The notes: generated by a model not told the origin, from the sequence alone. Counted from the first letter of the stretch, positions 44,226-54,026 are shown. The stretch is DNA of 64,000 nt from Sulfurimonas sp. HSL-3221 (GCF_021044585.1 NZ_CP087998.1:558001-622000); one strand, 5' to 3'. Translations and numbers: made by a program.

Positions 44226-44756
44226 ATGATTCGAAAAATTGCCCTGGGGCTTTTGCTCGCTGTCGGTCCGTACATCATGGCCGAAGAGAACAGCTTCTCC
44301 TCCATTTTCGGTGTAGAAGCTGGTTATGTCGAGACGAACTATAATGCTCCCGGTTCGGCGGGTACGGTGTCCGAAAACGTTTCAACAGGGTATGTCGGTT
44401 GGAAATTGGGCGGCGAGGAGGGTGACGTCCGATTTCTGCTCGACGGAGCTATCTGGCACACTGACGATTACAACTACGCCGGCCGCATCGGGGGATCATT
44501 GCAGTACGTCTACCGTCCGTCCAAAACGTTCGACCTCTTTTTCGGTGCGGATTTCGGGGGCGCGAATTCCGTCGGGAGGACGAACGTCAATCTCTATTAC
44601 GGCGCGGAAGGCGGGCTTGACGTGGCTCTTTCTGGAGGGTGGTGGCTGCAGGCAGGCGGGCGGTACGGCGATGTCGACGAAGGCAGCGATGATCAATGTC
44701 TCCGTGACTTTTCTCAACTCTTTCTAGCCGTCATCTATAAGTTCGGGGAGAGTTGA
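44226..44756 (+). CDS. Small outer-membrane beta-barrel protein 2 (paralogue)
   Basis: A 176-residue exported protein, same length and plan as the previous one, with a signal peptide ending near MAE. Shared landmarks include FGVEAGY, YNAPGSAGT, GGSLQYVY, FFGADFGG and VNLYYGAEGGLD. It has its own leader. Sequence has drifted well beyond a recent copy, so the tandem duplication is old and both are probably kept for different roles. Confidence 0.7.
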   Translation: MIRKIALGLLLAVGPYIMAEENSFSSIFGVEAGYVETNYNAPGSAGTVSENVSTGYVGWKLGGEEGDVRFLLDGAIWHTDDYNYAGRIGGSLQYVYRPSKTFDLFFGADFGGANSVGRTNVNLYYGAEGGLDVALSGGWWLQAGGRYGDVDEGSDDQCLRDFSQLFLAVIYKFGES

Positions 44757-44797
44757 TAGATGCTCCGTTGCGATGATATGCCACAGGGATTCTTCCG

Positions 44798-45223
44798 ATG
44801 ATCGAAACGCCGTATGTAAGTGTCGACGGCATCGTCGAGCTCTTTGACAGTGAGGGGCATTTTTCCGGCATCGTGCTGATATCGCGGAAAAACCCACCTT
44901 ATGGTTGGGCACTTCCCGGCGGATTCGTCGATATCGGTGAAACGGTCGAACAGGCCGTGCGCCGCGAGATGAACGAAGAGATAAGCCTGGATGTACAGGT
45001 GGATCGGCTGCTGGGTGTCTACTCGGACCCTACCCGCGATCCGCGTTTTCATACGGTATCGGCCGTTTTCGTCTGCAGGGCAACGGGAGTGCCGCGGGCG
45101 GCTGACGATGCGAAAGAAGTTCGAGTCGTCTCACGCGATGAAGCGCAGGCCTTGCCACTGGTCTTTGATCATCAGCGGATTGTGGAAGACTACCTTTCAG
45201 GAAAGCAGTGCGTGACCTACTGA
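44798..45223 (+). CDS. NUDIX hydrolase
   Basis: A 141-residue pyrophosphohydrolase with the NUDIX box GGFVDIGETVEQAVRREMNE near 42-61. The box matches G-x5-E-x7-REUxEE; the conserved Gly after EE is Ser. The VLISRKNPPYGWALPGGF start is that of ADP-ribose or nucleotide-cleaning NUDIX enzymes. The substrate is not determined by sequence. It stands 41 bp after the barrel gene and 66 bp before glyQ. Confidence 0.88.
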   Translation: MIETPYVSVDGIVELFDSEGHFSGIVLISRKNPPYGWALPGGFVDIGETVEQAVRREMNEEISLDVQVDRLLGVYSDPTRDPRFHTVSAVFVCRATGVPRAADDAKEVRVVSRDEAQALPLVFDHQRIVEDYLSGKQCVTY

Positions 45224-45256
45224 GCTGTCGCCATCGATGCCTCAGAAAGGAGTGGC

Positions 45257-45262
45257 TATAAT
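45257..45262 (+). promoter_or_regulatory. -10 element of glyQ
   Basis: TATAAT in GTGGCTATAATTGCG, 28 bp before the glyQ ATG. Confidence 0.55.
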
Positions 45263-45289
45263 TGCGTAATTTTTTTCAAGGCGATTGCG

Positions 45290-46210
45290 ATGTTGACATT
45301 TAGTGACCTGCTGCTCAAACTGCAGCAATTTTGGAAGGAACAAGGCTGTAATATCGTCCAGCCCTACGATATCCCGGCCGGCGCGGGGACCTTTCACCCC
45401 GCAACCTTCCTCCGTTCGCTTGATTCGACGCCGTGGTCGGTAGCCTATGTCGCCCCCAGCCGCCGTCCGACGGACGGGCGCTACGGCGAGAACCCCAACC
45501 GCCTGGGAAGCTACTACCAGTTTCAGGTCCTGATCAAGCCGAGCCCGGACAATATCCAGGAACTCTACCTCAAAAGCCTGGAGTACCTCGGACTGAATCT
45601 CAAAGAGCACGATATCCGCTTCGTCGAGGATAACTGGGAATCACCGACACTCGGGGCCTGGGGCCTTGGATGGGAAGTGTGGCTCAACGGGATGGAGGTG
45701 ACGCAGTTCACCTACTTCCAGCAGGTCGGAGGTGTCGCCTGCGACCCGGTTGCCGTCGAGATCACCTACGGCACGGAGCGTTTGGCCATGTATCTTCAGG
45801 GCGTTGATACGGTCTTTGACATTGTCTGGAACGACAAGGTGAACGGCGGAGCCGGAGAAGGTGCCCTGGGGCAAAACGCATTCGGCAAGACGCTCTACCG
45901 CGATATCCACAAAGAGGGGGAGATCGAGTTCTCCAAATACAACTTTGAAGTGGCGGACACGGCGATGCTCTTTGCCGACTTCGATGCGAAGGCTGCGGAG
46001 TGCAAGCGTGCCCTCGATGCGGAACTTCCCCTCCCGGCCTATGACCTTTGTATGGCGGCCAGCCACACCTTCAACACCCTTGACGCGCGTAAGGCGATCT
46101 CCCAGACCGAACGTGCCAACTACATCCTCAAGATCCGTGAACTGGCCAAGGGGTGCGCGGAGCTCTACAAAGCCCAGGAAGCGGAGCGGCTCGCACGCGT
46201 AAAGGCGTAA
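45290..46210 (+). CDS. glyQ: Glycyl-tRNA synthetase alpha subunit
   Basis: A 306-residue catalytic subunit of the bacterial alpha2beta2 glycyl-tRNA synthetase. It has [18 protein letters not shown] (about 25-42), [14 protein letters not shown], and [19 protein letters not shown]. glyS is not adjacent, which is usual in Campylobacterota. Length is standard. Confidence 0.95.
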   Translation: MLTFSDLLLKLQQFWKEQGCNIVQPYDIPAGAGTFHPATFLRSLDSTPWSVAYVAPSRRPTDGRYGENPNRLGSYYQFQVLIKPSPDNIQELYLKSLEYLGLNLKEHDIRFVEDNWESPTLGAWGLGWEVWLNGMEVTQFTYFQQVGGVACDPVAVEITYGTERLAMYLQGVDTVFDIVWNDKVNGGAGEGALGQNAFGKTLYRDIHKEGEIEFSKYNFEVADTAMLFADFDAKAAECKRALDAELPLPAYDLCMAASHTFNTLDARKAISQTERANYILKIRELAKGCAELYKAQEAERLARVKA

Positions 46211-46220
46211 TCTTTTTCCT

Positions 46221-48425
46221 ATGAAACTCATCGGCCAGATCGAGAAGATCTTCTACGAGGACGAGGGCTTCTTTGTCGGCGTACTCGGGACGGGCGAGAA
46301 GATCAGCGGCCACTACTTTGAAAGCAGCGTCGGCAGCATCGAAAATGCGGCCGTCACCCTTGAGGGTGAGTATGTTGAGCACCCCAAATACGGCCGCACC
46401 TTTAAATTCCATACCCTCAACGTCAATCAGCATGAGCTTTTTTTCTTTCTCAACCGTGTCGTAAAGGGATTCCCGAAGAAGGTGACGGCGGAGCTGATCG
46501 AGCGCTTCGGTGAAGAGGGAGTGATCGAAATTCTCGACAACGACATCGAAAAACTGACGGAATTCGCGGGCATCAAACAGAAGCGTCTTGAACGGATACA
46601 GGGGCGCTGGAAGCAGTTCCGTTCCATGCGCGAATTGGGGAGCCTTCTGGCCCCCTATAATGTAACCCCCGCCATGTTGACGACAATCGCCGGCGCGATG
46701 AAAGAGGTCAACGATCCTGTTGCGGCGATCCGAAGGAATCCCTATATCCTGACCAATGTAGAGGGGATCGGGTTTAGGCGTGCCGATGAGCTGGCGCTGA
46801 AAATGGGGGTCTCCGAAGCGGATGAACGGCGTCTCGCCTGCGCCATGGAGTATGCGATCGCACAGCGCTGCGAACGCGAAGGCAACAGCTGCCTGGGTAA
46901 AGCGGAGTTGTTTGCAGAACTGGATGTCCTGCTGCAGGAGGGGGCGGTCCCGCAGCGTTATGAGGCCGTGCTGGGAGAACATATCGCGGACGAGTCGATA
47001 CGTCCGCTGAGCGGAGAACTGCTTGCCCCGGTACGGCTGTACGAGGCCGAACGCTTCATTCACGAGGAGTTTCGTCGCCGTTTGAAACGGCACGACGAAC
47101 CGTTGACAGGCGATCTCGAGGCCTTTTTGGCGGAGGCGTCCTTTACGCCGGGGTCGGAGCAGCGCGAAGCGCTCGAGACGCTTAACGGAGGAACGCGGCT
47201 GCTCTGTCTGGTGGGATACGCCGGGACGGGGAAGAGCACGACGGCAAAGCTGCTGCTGGACCTACTGGCAGAGCGGCATGGACATGAACAGATGATCACC
47301 TGTGCGCTCAGCGGCATTGCTTCGCAGCGTATCGGGGAGGTGAGCGGGTACGAGAGTGCGACGATCCAGAGCCTTTTGGTGCGCTTCGAAGGCCGCGACG
47401 CCATGCCCTACAAGGTCGTTCTCATTGATGAAGCTTCTATGATCAACGCGCCGCTCTTCGCCCGGCTGCTCAGCAAGTGCCACCGGGACGCGACGATCAT
47501 CATTGTCGGTGACGACGCCCAGCTCCCTCCGATCGGTGCTGGGGACGTGCTGGGTGACATCATCCGTTTCAATCTGATGCCGGTGGTGACGCTGACGAAG
47601 ATCTACCGCCAAAGCGAGACACAGGCGATCCCGGCCATCGCCGATGCCGTGCGGCACAGCGAGATCCCCGCACTTTTCGGTGATTACGACGACTTCCGGT
47701 TCTTGCCGATCGCTTCGCGGGAGTTCCCTGACCGCGAGGCGCATGCCGGGGCGGTGTTGGCCGCATTGGCGGAAGCAGCGGTGCAGGCGATCCCGGCATG
47801 CCGCGAACACCTGAAACAAAAAGAGCTCTATGCCTACCTTACGGCCTTCCAGGTGATCAGCCCGATGAAGGGCGGGACCCTCGGCACGGAAAATCTCAAC
47901 CGGGTGCTGCAGGAATACTTCAACCCCTCTCCCCGCCAGACGGTCCAGCGGGGCGACAGACGGTTTGCACTGATGGACAAGGTCGTTCACACGAAAAACG
48001 ACAACATGCCCGCCTGGAGCCAGGAGGGGTACAAAGCGGAAGCCCCTTCGGAGAAGCATCGCATTTTCAACGGGATGCTGGGGCTGCTGTTCCGGATCGA
48101 CGAGGAGGCGGAGCAGGTCTACGTCGTCTATCCCCTTGAAGAGATGGTCGTCTGCTACGACTACACGCAGCTCACTTCCCATCTGATGCTTGCCTACGCC
48201 CTGACCGTGCACAAAGTCCAGGGGATGGAGTACGGCACCGTTGCGATGCCGTTGACCTTCAGCCACTACGCGATGCTGGACCGGAAACTGCTCTATACGG
48301 CGATCACCCGTGCGAAAGAGCACTGCTTGATCGTCGGTGAGACGGATGGGTTTACTCGCGCTCTGCTTCGGGGGGAAACCGTATCGCGCCGTACGGTGCT
48401 GCAGTATCTGGCAGACGTACATTAG
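46221..48425 (+). CDS. recD2: RecD2-like ATP-dependent DNA helicase
   Basis: A 734-residue SF1B helicase. The N-terminal part has an OB-like segment and helix-hairpin-helix repeats (about 90-215) as in RecD2. The motor has Walker A GYAGTGKSTT, DEASM, GDDAQLPPIG, and a C-terminal UvrD-like YALTVHKVQGMEY and YTAITRAKEH. RecD2 acts without RecBC in repair and fork processing. It starts 10 bp after glyQ. Confidence 0.88.
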   Translation: MKLIGQIEKIFYEDEGFFVGVLGTGEKISGHYFESSVGSIENAAVTLEGEYVEHPKYGRTFKFHTLNVNQHELFFFLNRVVKGFPKKVTAELIERFGEEGVIEILDNDIEKLTEFAGIKQKRLERIQGRWKQFRSMRELGSLLAPYNVTPAMLTTIAGAMKEVNDPVAAIRRNPYILTNVEGIGFRRADELALKMGVSEADERRLACAMEYAIAQRCEREGNSCLGKAELFAELDVLLQEGAVPQRYEAVLGEHIADESIRPLSGELLAPVRLYEAERFIHEEFRRRLKRHDEPLTGDLEAFLAEASFTPGSEQREALETLNGGTRLLCLVGYAGTGKSTTAKLLLDLLAERHGHEQMITCALSGIASQRIGEVSGYESATIQSLLVRFEGRDAMPYKVVLIDEASMINAPLFARLLSKCHRDATIIIVGDDAQLPPIGAGDVLGDIIRFNLMPVVTLTKIYRQSETQAIPAIADAVRHSEIPALFGDYDDFRFLPIASREFPDREAHAGAVLAALAEAAVQAIPACREHLKQKELYAYLTAFQVISPMKGGTLGTENLNRVLQEYFNPSPRQTVQRGDRRFALMDKVVHTKNDNMPAWSQEGYKAEAPSEKHRIFNGMLGLLFRIDEEAEQVYVVYPLEEMVVCYDYTQLTSHLMLAYALTVHKVQGMEYGTVAMPLTFSHYAMLDRKLLYTAITRAKEHCLIVGETDGFTRALLRGETVSRRTVLQYLADVH

Positions 48426-48429
48426 AAGA

Positions 48430-48463
48430 TTCGGGGTTCAGCCAATGCAATAGGCTGACCGAA
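48430..48463. terminator. Hairpin between convergent recD2 and transpeptidase genes
   Basis: GGTTCAGCC pairs with GGCTGACC (one bulge), extended by TTCGG/CCGAA, within the 61-bp convergent gap. No T-run on the plus side; it may serve as a bidirectional 3' end. Confidence 0.5.
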
Positions 48464-48486
48464 ACGGCAGAATGTGCGGGTGGGGA

Positions 48487-49194
48487 CTATTCGCCGATGC
48501 CTTTGAAATAGTGCCGGGCGTCGGGCAGACTTTTGCGGGGGATCTGCACGAGAACGGGGCTCTTCGCCGGATCGAGCCAGCGGATGATCTTTGCGAGCGA
48601 AGTCGCCGGCATCGACGTGCATCCGGCGGTTCCGGCACCGGCGCCTCTTTCGATATGCAAAAAAATGCAGGAGCCGCGCCCGGCCTCGCCTCCCCTATTG
48701 TGCTCGACGACAACCCCCTGCCGGTAAAGCCCGTCTTCCCGTCGCATCCACTCGAAACTTCCGAAGGCGTGTTCCGGCCGAACGCGGACAATACTGTTAT
48801 AGGCTTCTGCACGGCTGTCGTCGACGCAAATGAGGTCCGGCGTGGCCTGGAGGTAGGGCATAGCTGTTGCGGTTTTGTCCGCATAGCCGAAGACCGGACC
48901 CAGGGCAAAGATGCCGGCGGGTGACCGACCGTCCCCTTCATGTTTGACCGGGTCGGAGGGGGCATGGGGCAGCGCTATGGACCCGATGCCCCAGCCGAGT
49001 CCGTTTCGACCGAGGTTGACGGTGATGCTTTCGCCGACCGGTTCCCATCCGCCGGAAACAGCGGCGTAACGCTGCAGGAGCGCAGTGGAACGGTTCATGT
49101 CTTCCGACACGACGAGCAGAAGCTGGTCGTGCGCGTAGACTGTCACACTTATCACATAAGAAAACAGATAAATCATATTTGCAAAACGTAACAT
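48487..49194 (-). CDS. L,D-transpeptidase-like YkuD-family protein
   Basis: A 235-residue exported protein (signal peptide about 1-21). The catalytic region has HNRGGEAGRGSCIFLH followed by GTAGCTSM, the His-x-Gly-x-x-x-Cys arrangement of YkuD enzymes seen in the GTAGC-type subgroup. Such enzymes form 3-3 crosslinks or attach proteins in peptidoglycan; in Helicobacter relatives they shape the cell. A GTG start four codons upstream is an alternative. Confidence 0.78.
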   Translation of the reverse strand: MLRFANMIYLFSYVISVTVYAHDQLLLVVSEDMNRSTALLQRYAAVSGGWEPVGESITVNLGRNGLGWGIGSIALPHAPSDPVKHEGDGRSPAGIFALGPVFGYADKTATAMPYLQATPDLICVDDSRAEAYNSIVRVRPEHAFGSFEWMRREDGLYRQGVVVEHNRGGEAGRGSCIFLHIERGAGAGTAGCTSMPATSLAKIIRWLDPAKSPVLVQIPRKSLPDARHYFKGIGE

Positions 49195-49262
49195 CTCGTG
49201 GTACACTTACCTCATAACGATAAAATGGTGATTACATCATAACATAGACGGCAGGGACGCAG

Positions 49263-49886
49263 ATGAATTTGAGTGTCAGAAAAGCGACGGAAAATGACGC
49301 TGATATCGTGGCAGACGCTATGCTTACAAGCTCGAGAGCCGGGAAGAAGATCGGTATTTTCGACCTGATTTTCGAGACGTCGGACAATGGGGTTTTGAAA
49401 GAGCGTCTGCGTGCGTTGGCGCTGTCCGCGACCAAAAGCTACTGCCATTACAGCAATTTTCTTCTTGCGGTGTCGGGCGGTGCCGTTGCCGGAACGATCT
49501 GCGGATATGAACCCCGGGTAGCGACCCATGACGTCTTTACAAAAGCATTGGCCGAATTGGGCGTCGATGAAGGCTACCAGGAACGGATTGCTACTTTTCT
49601 GCTGGTCAAACCGGAGATCGACCGTCAGACCTGGGTCGTGGATTTTATGACGGTGAATGAGGGGTACAACCCCCTTACCGTTTTTGCGGAGTTGATCAAA
49701 AAGAGCCTGCTCTCCGCGCGATTGAAAGGGTATCGGAAGGCACAGACGATGGTGGAAATAGGCTCTTCGGACGCGCAGATCCTTTATGAAAAGCTCGGCT
49801 TCGAAGTGATGGACGAGAAGCGAAGCGAGCTTTACGACGATCAGTTCGGGCGGGCCGGCATCAAACGACTGCAGATGGCCCTGTGA
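49263..49886 (+). CDS. GNAT-family acetyltransferase-like protein
   Basis: A 207-residue protein whose N-terminus (LSVRKATENDADIVADAM) and C-terminus (SDAQILYEKLGFEVMDEKR) match the GNAT fold; the acetyl-CoA loop is not well conserved. The substrate is unknown. Its stop codon overlaps the GTG start of the NhaC-like gene, so the two are coupled. Confidence 0.7.
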   Translation: MNLSVRKATENDADIVADAMLTSSRAGKKIGIFDLIFETSDNGVLKERLRALALSATKSYCHYSNFLLAVSGGAVAGTICGYEPRVATHDVFTKALAELGVDEGYQERIATFLLVKPEIDRQTWVVDFMTVNEGYNPLTVFAELIKKSLLSARLKGYRKAQTMVEIGSSDAQILYEKLGFEVMDEKRSELYDDQFGRAGIKRLQMAL

Positions 49887-51268
49887 CCTACACGCCTGAC
49901 GTTTTTTCACTGCTGCCGCCTGTTGCGGCAATCGTGCTGGCTCTGCTGACAAGGCAGGTGCTGCTCTCCCTGGCGGTCGGCACCCTGGCAGGTATTCTGG
50001 TCTATACCCATTTCGACCCGGCAGCAGCCGTCACAGAGATAGTAGCGCTTTTTGCCGGGCTCTTTACGACGCCGTGGATCTTAAAGACCCTCGCATTCGC
50101 CGTTTTGGTGGGATCGGTCATGGAGCTTGTACGGCGATCGGGCGGGATTGACGGCTTCGTTCATCTGCTGCAGGAGCGTTACAAGATGCTCCGTTCCCGG
50201 CGCGGCGCCTTGCTGTTGGTGTTCGCGACGGGGATCGTCATTTTTATTGAATCTTCCATAACTTCGTTGATTGCCGGTGCCATTGGCAGACCGCTGGCCG
50301 GGCGTTTCGGCTTTAGCCGCGAAAAACTGGCCTATGTCTGCGATTCTACGGCGGCCCCGGTCTGTTCCCTGCTCGTCATTAACGGCTGGGGGGCGCTGCT
50401 GTTGGGACTGATTACTACGCAGATTGCCGCCGGGTACCTTCACGGCGAGGCGGTTAATATTCTCGTGCATTCGGTGGTATTCAACTTCTACGCCATGATC
50501 GCGCTCGCAGTGACCTTCTCCGTTATCTGGTTTGACTGGGATATCGGGCCCATGCGGCACACTAGTGCACCGCATGGAGCCTATGAGCAGGAAGTGAGTC
50601 ACGGGGATGCCTCTTTGATGATCATACCGCTGCTGCTGATGGTCGCGGGGGTGTTTCTCTTTTTATGGATCTCGGGGGGTGGGGATCTGCTCAAAGGGAG
50701 CGGAAGCAGTGCCGTTTTTTATACGATGCTGCTGACGTTGGGCGGGATCGCGCTGCAGTACCGTCTGAAGGGTGTCATGTCGTGGAAAACGTACTGGGAC
50801 GCCGCTCTGGACGGTGCACGCGCACTGATACCGATCGCGACCATTCTACTCTTTGCTTTTGCCATCGGGAAAGTGATCGATCTCGTCGGGACCGGGAGCT
50901 ATCTGGCGGGCTTTCTGCAGGCGGGGATGGCCCATGTATGGCTGCCGGCAGCCGTCTTTGTATTGGCGTCGATTATGGCGTTTGCGACGGGGACGAGCTG
51001 GGGAACGTTCAGTGTGATGCTGCCCATTGCCGTGGCAATGGGGGCCGCGGGGGAGAGCTATATGCCCCTACTGATCGGTGCCGTGATCTCCGGCGGAGTG
51101 TTCGGCGACCACTGTTCCCCCATTTCCGATACAACGATCATCTCATCCCTCGCGGCAGGGTGTGATCATATCGACCATGTACGGACCCAGTTGCCTTATG
51201 CACTGCTGGCCGGAGGTGCAGCGCTTGTTATGTTCCTGGCGGCTGGATACGGTATCGAAGGGTTTTAG
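49883..51268 (+). CDS. NhaC-family Na+/H+ antiporter
   Basis: A 461-residue membrane protein with about eleven helices and a GTG start. Family hallmarks are FATGTSWGTFSVMLPIAVAM and GGVFGDHCSPISDTTIISS near the C-terminus. It would exchange sodium for protons, or an amino acid or organic acid, at the inner membrane. It converges on the next small gene with a 4-bp overlap. Confidence 0.88.
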   Translation: MTYTPDVFSLLPPVAAIVLALLTRQVLLSLAVGTLAGILVYTHFDPAAAVTEIVALFAGLFTTPWILKTLAFAVLVGSVMELVRRSGGIDGFVHLLQERYKMLRSRRGALLLVFATGIVIFIESSITSLIAGAIGRPLAGRFGFSREKLAYVCDSTAAPVCSLLVINGWGALLLGLITTQIAAGYLHGEAVNILVHSVVFNFYAMIALAVTFSVIWFDWDIGPMRHTSAPHGAYEQEVSHGDASLMIIPLLLMVAGVFLFLWISGGGDLLKGSGSSAVFYTMLLTLGGIALQYRLKGVMSWKTYWDAALDGARALIPIATILLFAFAIGKVIDLVGTGSYLAGFLQAGMAHVWLPAAVFVLASIMAFATGTSWGTFSVMLPIAVAMGAAGESYMPLLIGAVISGGVFGDHCSPISDTTIISSLAAGCDHIDHVRTQLPYALLAGGAALVMFLAAGYGIEGF

Positions 51269-51492
51269 GAGGAGAGGAGCTCGAAGCCTTCCGCTTTTTT
51301 GGCGGAGATAATGTTGAGCGAACCGAGCAATGCCTCTTTTTTGCTGCTGAAGTAATGCTTTTTGGATGATTTTGAACAGTGAAGCCCGCAGTGGTGGATA
51401 ACAAGGTAATCGTTGAACAGCGTCGGGTAGAGGACGATCTTGTAGTAGGAGAGGGACCGGTTGTTTTTGCGTACCAGGGTCATTTTCCGCAT
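51265..51492 (-). CDS. WGR-domain-like miniprotein
   Basis: A 75-residue protein whose length and pattern (YYKIVLYPTLFNDYLVIHHCG, then a KHYFSSKKEAL helix and an AKKAEGFE tail) fit a stand-alone WGR domain, known as a nucleic-acid-binding module in PARPs and some bacterial proteins. The WGR triad itself is changed to HCG. No partner domain is present. Function unknown. Confidence 0.55.
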   Translation of the reverse strand: MRKMTLVRKNNRSLSYYKIVLYPTLFNDYLVIHHCGLHCSKSSKKHYFSSKKEALLGSLNIISAKKAEGFELLSS

Positions 51493-51584
51493 TCCTGTTC
51501 GGTTTTGTTCATTGTAGCGGATTTGTTTTCAAAATGCAAAAAAACGGGGAAGAACACAGCCGGAAACAATGGAGAAAATAGGAT

Positions 51585-52181
51585 CTATTCGTTGTCGGGA
51601 AAAGCAGCTACTTTACGGTATGCACCGCTGTCGATATAGTGCAGCAGGGCTTTTGGGTAGACGGGCGGGATGGAAACGGTGAGCTCGCCTTTGGGCCCCA
51701 GGAAGAGCAGGGTCGTCTCCGTTTGGGCCGCAGATTCAAGCCAGGAGCGCGGTACGCTGATGTAAAAGTTGTCGTAATAGAGCCCGTCACGGATTTGGGA
51801 GGTATAAGGGAAGACATCATGCTGTTTCCCGGCGGTATCGATGGCTTTTTTGAACCCGCCCCAGGCCTTTGCCCTGAGACTGAAGAGAAGCAGATAGCGC
51901 GTGGGGATGATATCGGTCACTTCGCCCGAGTCGTCCAGGGTGAGTTGGACGGTAAACGTCGTGCTGATGGCCGCACGCTCTCCCACAAAGCGGGGGGAGG
52001 AGAGTCGGCTTGGCGGAACGATGCTGACAAGGTTGCTTTCCGGATAGGAGACCTGCATGTGCTCCAGAAGGTACGCTTCCGTCATGGGATCGGGCACGGA
52101 CTCCGGCACCGGTTTTTTGGCACAGCCCGTAACAAGCAGGATAATAAGAAGCGGGAGTAACCGGATGAGTGTTCGTTGCAT
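51585..52181 (-). CDS. Hypothetical lipoprotein
   Basis: A 198-residue protein starting at MQRTLIRLLP, with a lipoprotein signal ending LVTGC (Cys about 20). The mature part has a beta-rich domain (TFTVQLTLDDSGEVTDIIPT; YYDNFYISVPRSWL). No family recognised. It diverges from a two-component regulator 38 bp away, so the pair may be regulated together, but this is inference from position. Confidence 0.65.
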   Translation of the reverse strand: MQRTLIRLLPLLIILLVTGCAKKPVPESVPDPMTEAYLLEHMQVSYPESNLVSIVPPSRLSSPRFVGERAAISTTFTVQLTLDDSGEVTDIIPTRYLLLFSLRAKAWGGFKKAIDTAGKQHDVFPYTSQIRDGLYYDNFYISVPRSWLESAAQTETTLLFLGPKGELTVSIPPVYPKALLHYIDSGAYRKVAAFPDNE

Positions 52182-52219
52182 TGTCGACAATTTTACCATA
52201 TCCTGATACAATCAACCGT

Positions 52220-52888
52220 ATGAAGAATGCGACGATACTGCTGCTCGAAGACGATACGGCCCTGCATGAAACCCTGAGTGAATACCTTGAAGAGGAGGGG
52301 TTTGACGTGGTTGGCTGTTTCGACGGCGAGAGCGCGGAAGATCAGCTTTATGAGCGCACCTTCGATCTTTTGATCCTGGATGTCAACGTCCCGGGGAAGA
52401 ACGGTTTCGAGGTACTGAGGGAGGCCCGGGAGCGCGGCGTTGAGACCCCGGCGCTTTTCCTGACGACGCGCGACAGTGCCGCCGATGCGGAACGGGGGTT
52501 CGAGAGCGGGGCGGACGATTATGTGCGCAAACCCTTTTCACTCAAAGAGCTTCTGCTGCGGGTGCAGAGCATGCTCCGCCGCCGCTTCTCCCACCCCGTC
52601 AGCGAGAAGATGGATCTGGGAAAAGGGTTGGCCTTTGACCTGCAAAACGCACTGCTCTACGACAACGGGGAACCGGTCAAACTGGCCGAAAAACCTCGAA
52701 GACTCCTGGAACTGCTGCTGCAGCGCCGCGGCGATGTCGTGACCCACGAAGTGATCAACGCGCACCTTTGGGGCTTTGATGAGAGCCCCAGCGAGGAGGC
52801 GCTTCGCACCTACATCAAAACCCTCAGGAGTGCTGTTGGCAAAGACCGTATCATCAGTCACAAACGTACGGGCTATCAGTTTCGCTGA
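52220..52888 (+). CDS. OmpR-type response regulator
   Basis: A 222-residue regulator: receiver domain with acidic E10-D12, phospho-acceptor D54 (LILDVNVPG), and K104 (YVRKPFS); winged helix with the terminal RTGYQF. I use ATG 52220 since residues before it are not conserved-looking. It is followed by a kinase whose start overlaps its end by about 50 bp. Signal and targets unknown; the divergent lipoprotein is one candidate. Confidence 0.92.
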   Translation: MKNATILLLEDDTALHETLSEYLEEEGFDVVGCFDGESAEDQLYERTFDLLILDVNVPGKNGFEVLREARERGVETPALFLTTRDSAADAERGFESGADDYVRKPFSLKELLLRVQSMLRRRFSHPVSEKMDLGKGLAFDLQNALLYDNGEPVKLAEKPRRLLELLLQRRGDVVTHEVINAHLWGFDESPSEEALRTYIKTLRSAVGKDRIISHKRTGYQFR

Positions 52889-54026
52889 GAACCGGACGTT
52901 CCGCGCTTTCGTTCTGCTCTATACCCTGATGGGACTTGCCATCCTGGCACTGCTGGGGTTGCTTTACTTTCAGACCTCAAAAGCGGAAATGCTCTCATCA
53001 CACCGATTGGCGATGCAGCTCGAAGGGGAGAGCTACCTGCCGAACCTGATCAAATGGATGCAAGGGGAACAGTCGGATTTTCCGGAAGACCCCGCCTACG
53101 ATACAGCCTTTTATCTCGGGGGCAAACGGGTCGGAGGCGATCTGCCGATGCCGCCGCCGGATTTCGCACCCGGTATTCACGAAAGCAGCGGCATGATCTA
53201 CCTGATCATACCGATGGGCTCCTACGGACTCAAAGACGGCAAAACGGTGATGATGACAGAGGACGACGGGCTGTGGCGTCAGCTCTATTGGCGCAGTGCG
53301 GCCATGTACGGTGCGATTTTGTTTGTGCTGCTGCTGTTGACCGGGGTGGGACTGTCACGCCTTTTCCTCCGTCCGATGAAGGAGGCGGTAGCGCTGCTCG
53401 ACAGTTTTATCAAAGACACGACCCATGAGCTCAATACGCCGGTGACGGCAATTTTGACGAACGTCGAGCGTCTTGAGACGGCGGCACTGGATGAAAAACA
53501 GCGTAAAAAGGTTGCCCGCATTGAAACGGCCGCGCGGACGATCGGGTCGATTTACGATGATCTGACCTTTCTGCTGCTGCGCCGGGATGTCCGTATTGAA
53601 GACGTTCCGATTGACATGGAGTCTTTTGTGCATGAACGCCTGGAGTATTTCCAGACCCGTTTTGATGCGAAGGGGCTGAAGCTTGATATGAGCGTGGATG
53701 CGCCGATGGGTGTTGTCATGGACCGGACTCTGGCGGCGCGTTTGATTGACAATCTTCTGTCCAATGCCGTCAAATACAGTGACAGGGAGACGAAAGTATC
53801 GGTAGAGATCGGGAAGAATGTTCTGCGGATCGCCAATACCGGGGTGCCGATCCCCGAAGCGAAACTCTCTCACATTTTTGAGCGTTTCGCCCGGGCCGAT
53901 GAGAGCCGGGGCGGTTTTGGTATCGGCCTGCACCTCGTAGCACAGATCGCAGCGCGCTACCGTATCCGCATCGCGGTGGAAACGGAGGGGAAAGCGACGC
54001 AGTTCGTGCTTACTTGGCCCCGATGA
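52836..54026 (+). CDS. Sensor histidine kinase
   Basis: A 396-residue kinase. I choose TTG 52836 because GGAG lies five bases upstream; an ATG 20 codons earlier has no ribosome site. Two transmembrane helices (near 29-46 and 170-190) bracket a periplasmic sensor with an MPPPDF segment. The H-box is TTHELNTPVTAILTNVERL, with N-box LLSNAVKYS and a GGFGIGL G-box. No HAMP is evident. It forms a pair with the overlapping regulator; its 3' end overlaps the convergent cytochrome gene by 17 bp. Confidence 0.85.
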   Translation: MAKTVSSVTNVRAISFAENRTFRAFVLLYTLMGLAILALLGLLYFQTSKAEMLSSHRLAMQLEGESYLPNLIKWMQGEQSDFPEDPAYDTAFYLGGKRVGGDLPMPPPDFAPGIHESSGMIYLIIPMGSYGLKDGKTVMMTEDDGLWRQLYWRSAAMYGAILFVLLLLTGVGLSRLFLRPMKEAVALLDSFIKDTTHELNTPVTAILTNVERLETAALDEKQRKKVARIETAARTIGSIYDDLTFLLLRRDVRIEDVPIDMESFVHERLEYFQTRFDAKGLKLDMSVDAPMGVVMDRTLAARLIDNLLSNAVKYSDRETKVSVEIGKNVLRIANTGVPIPEAKLSHIFERFARADESRGGFGIGLHLVAQIAARYRIRIAVETEGKATQFVLTWPR

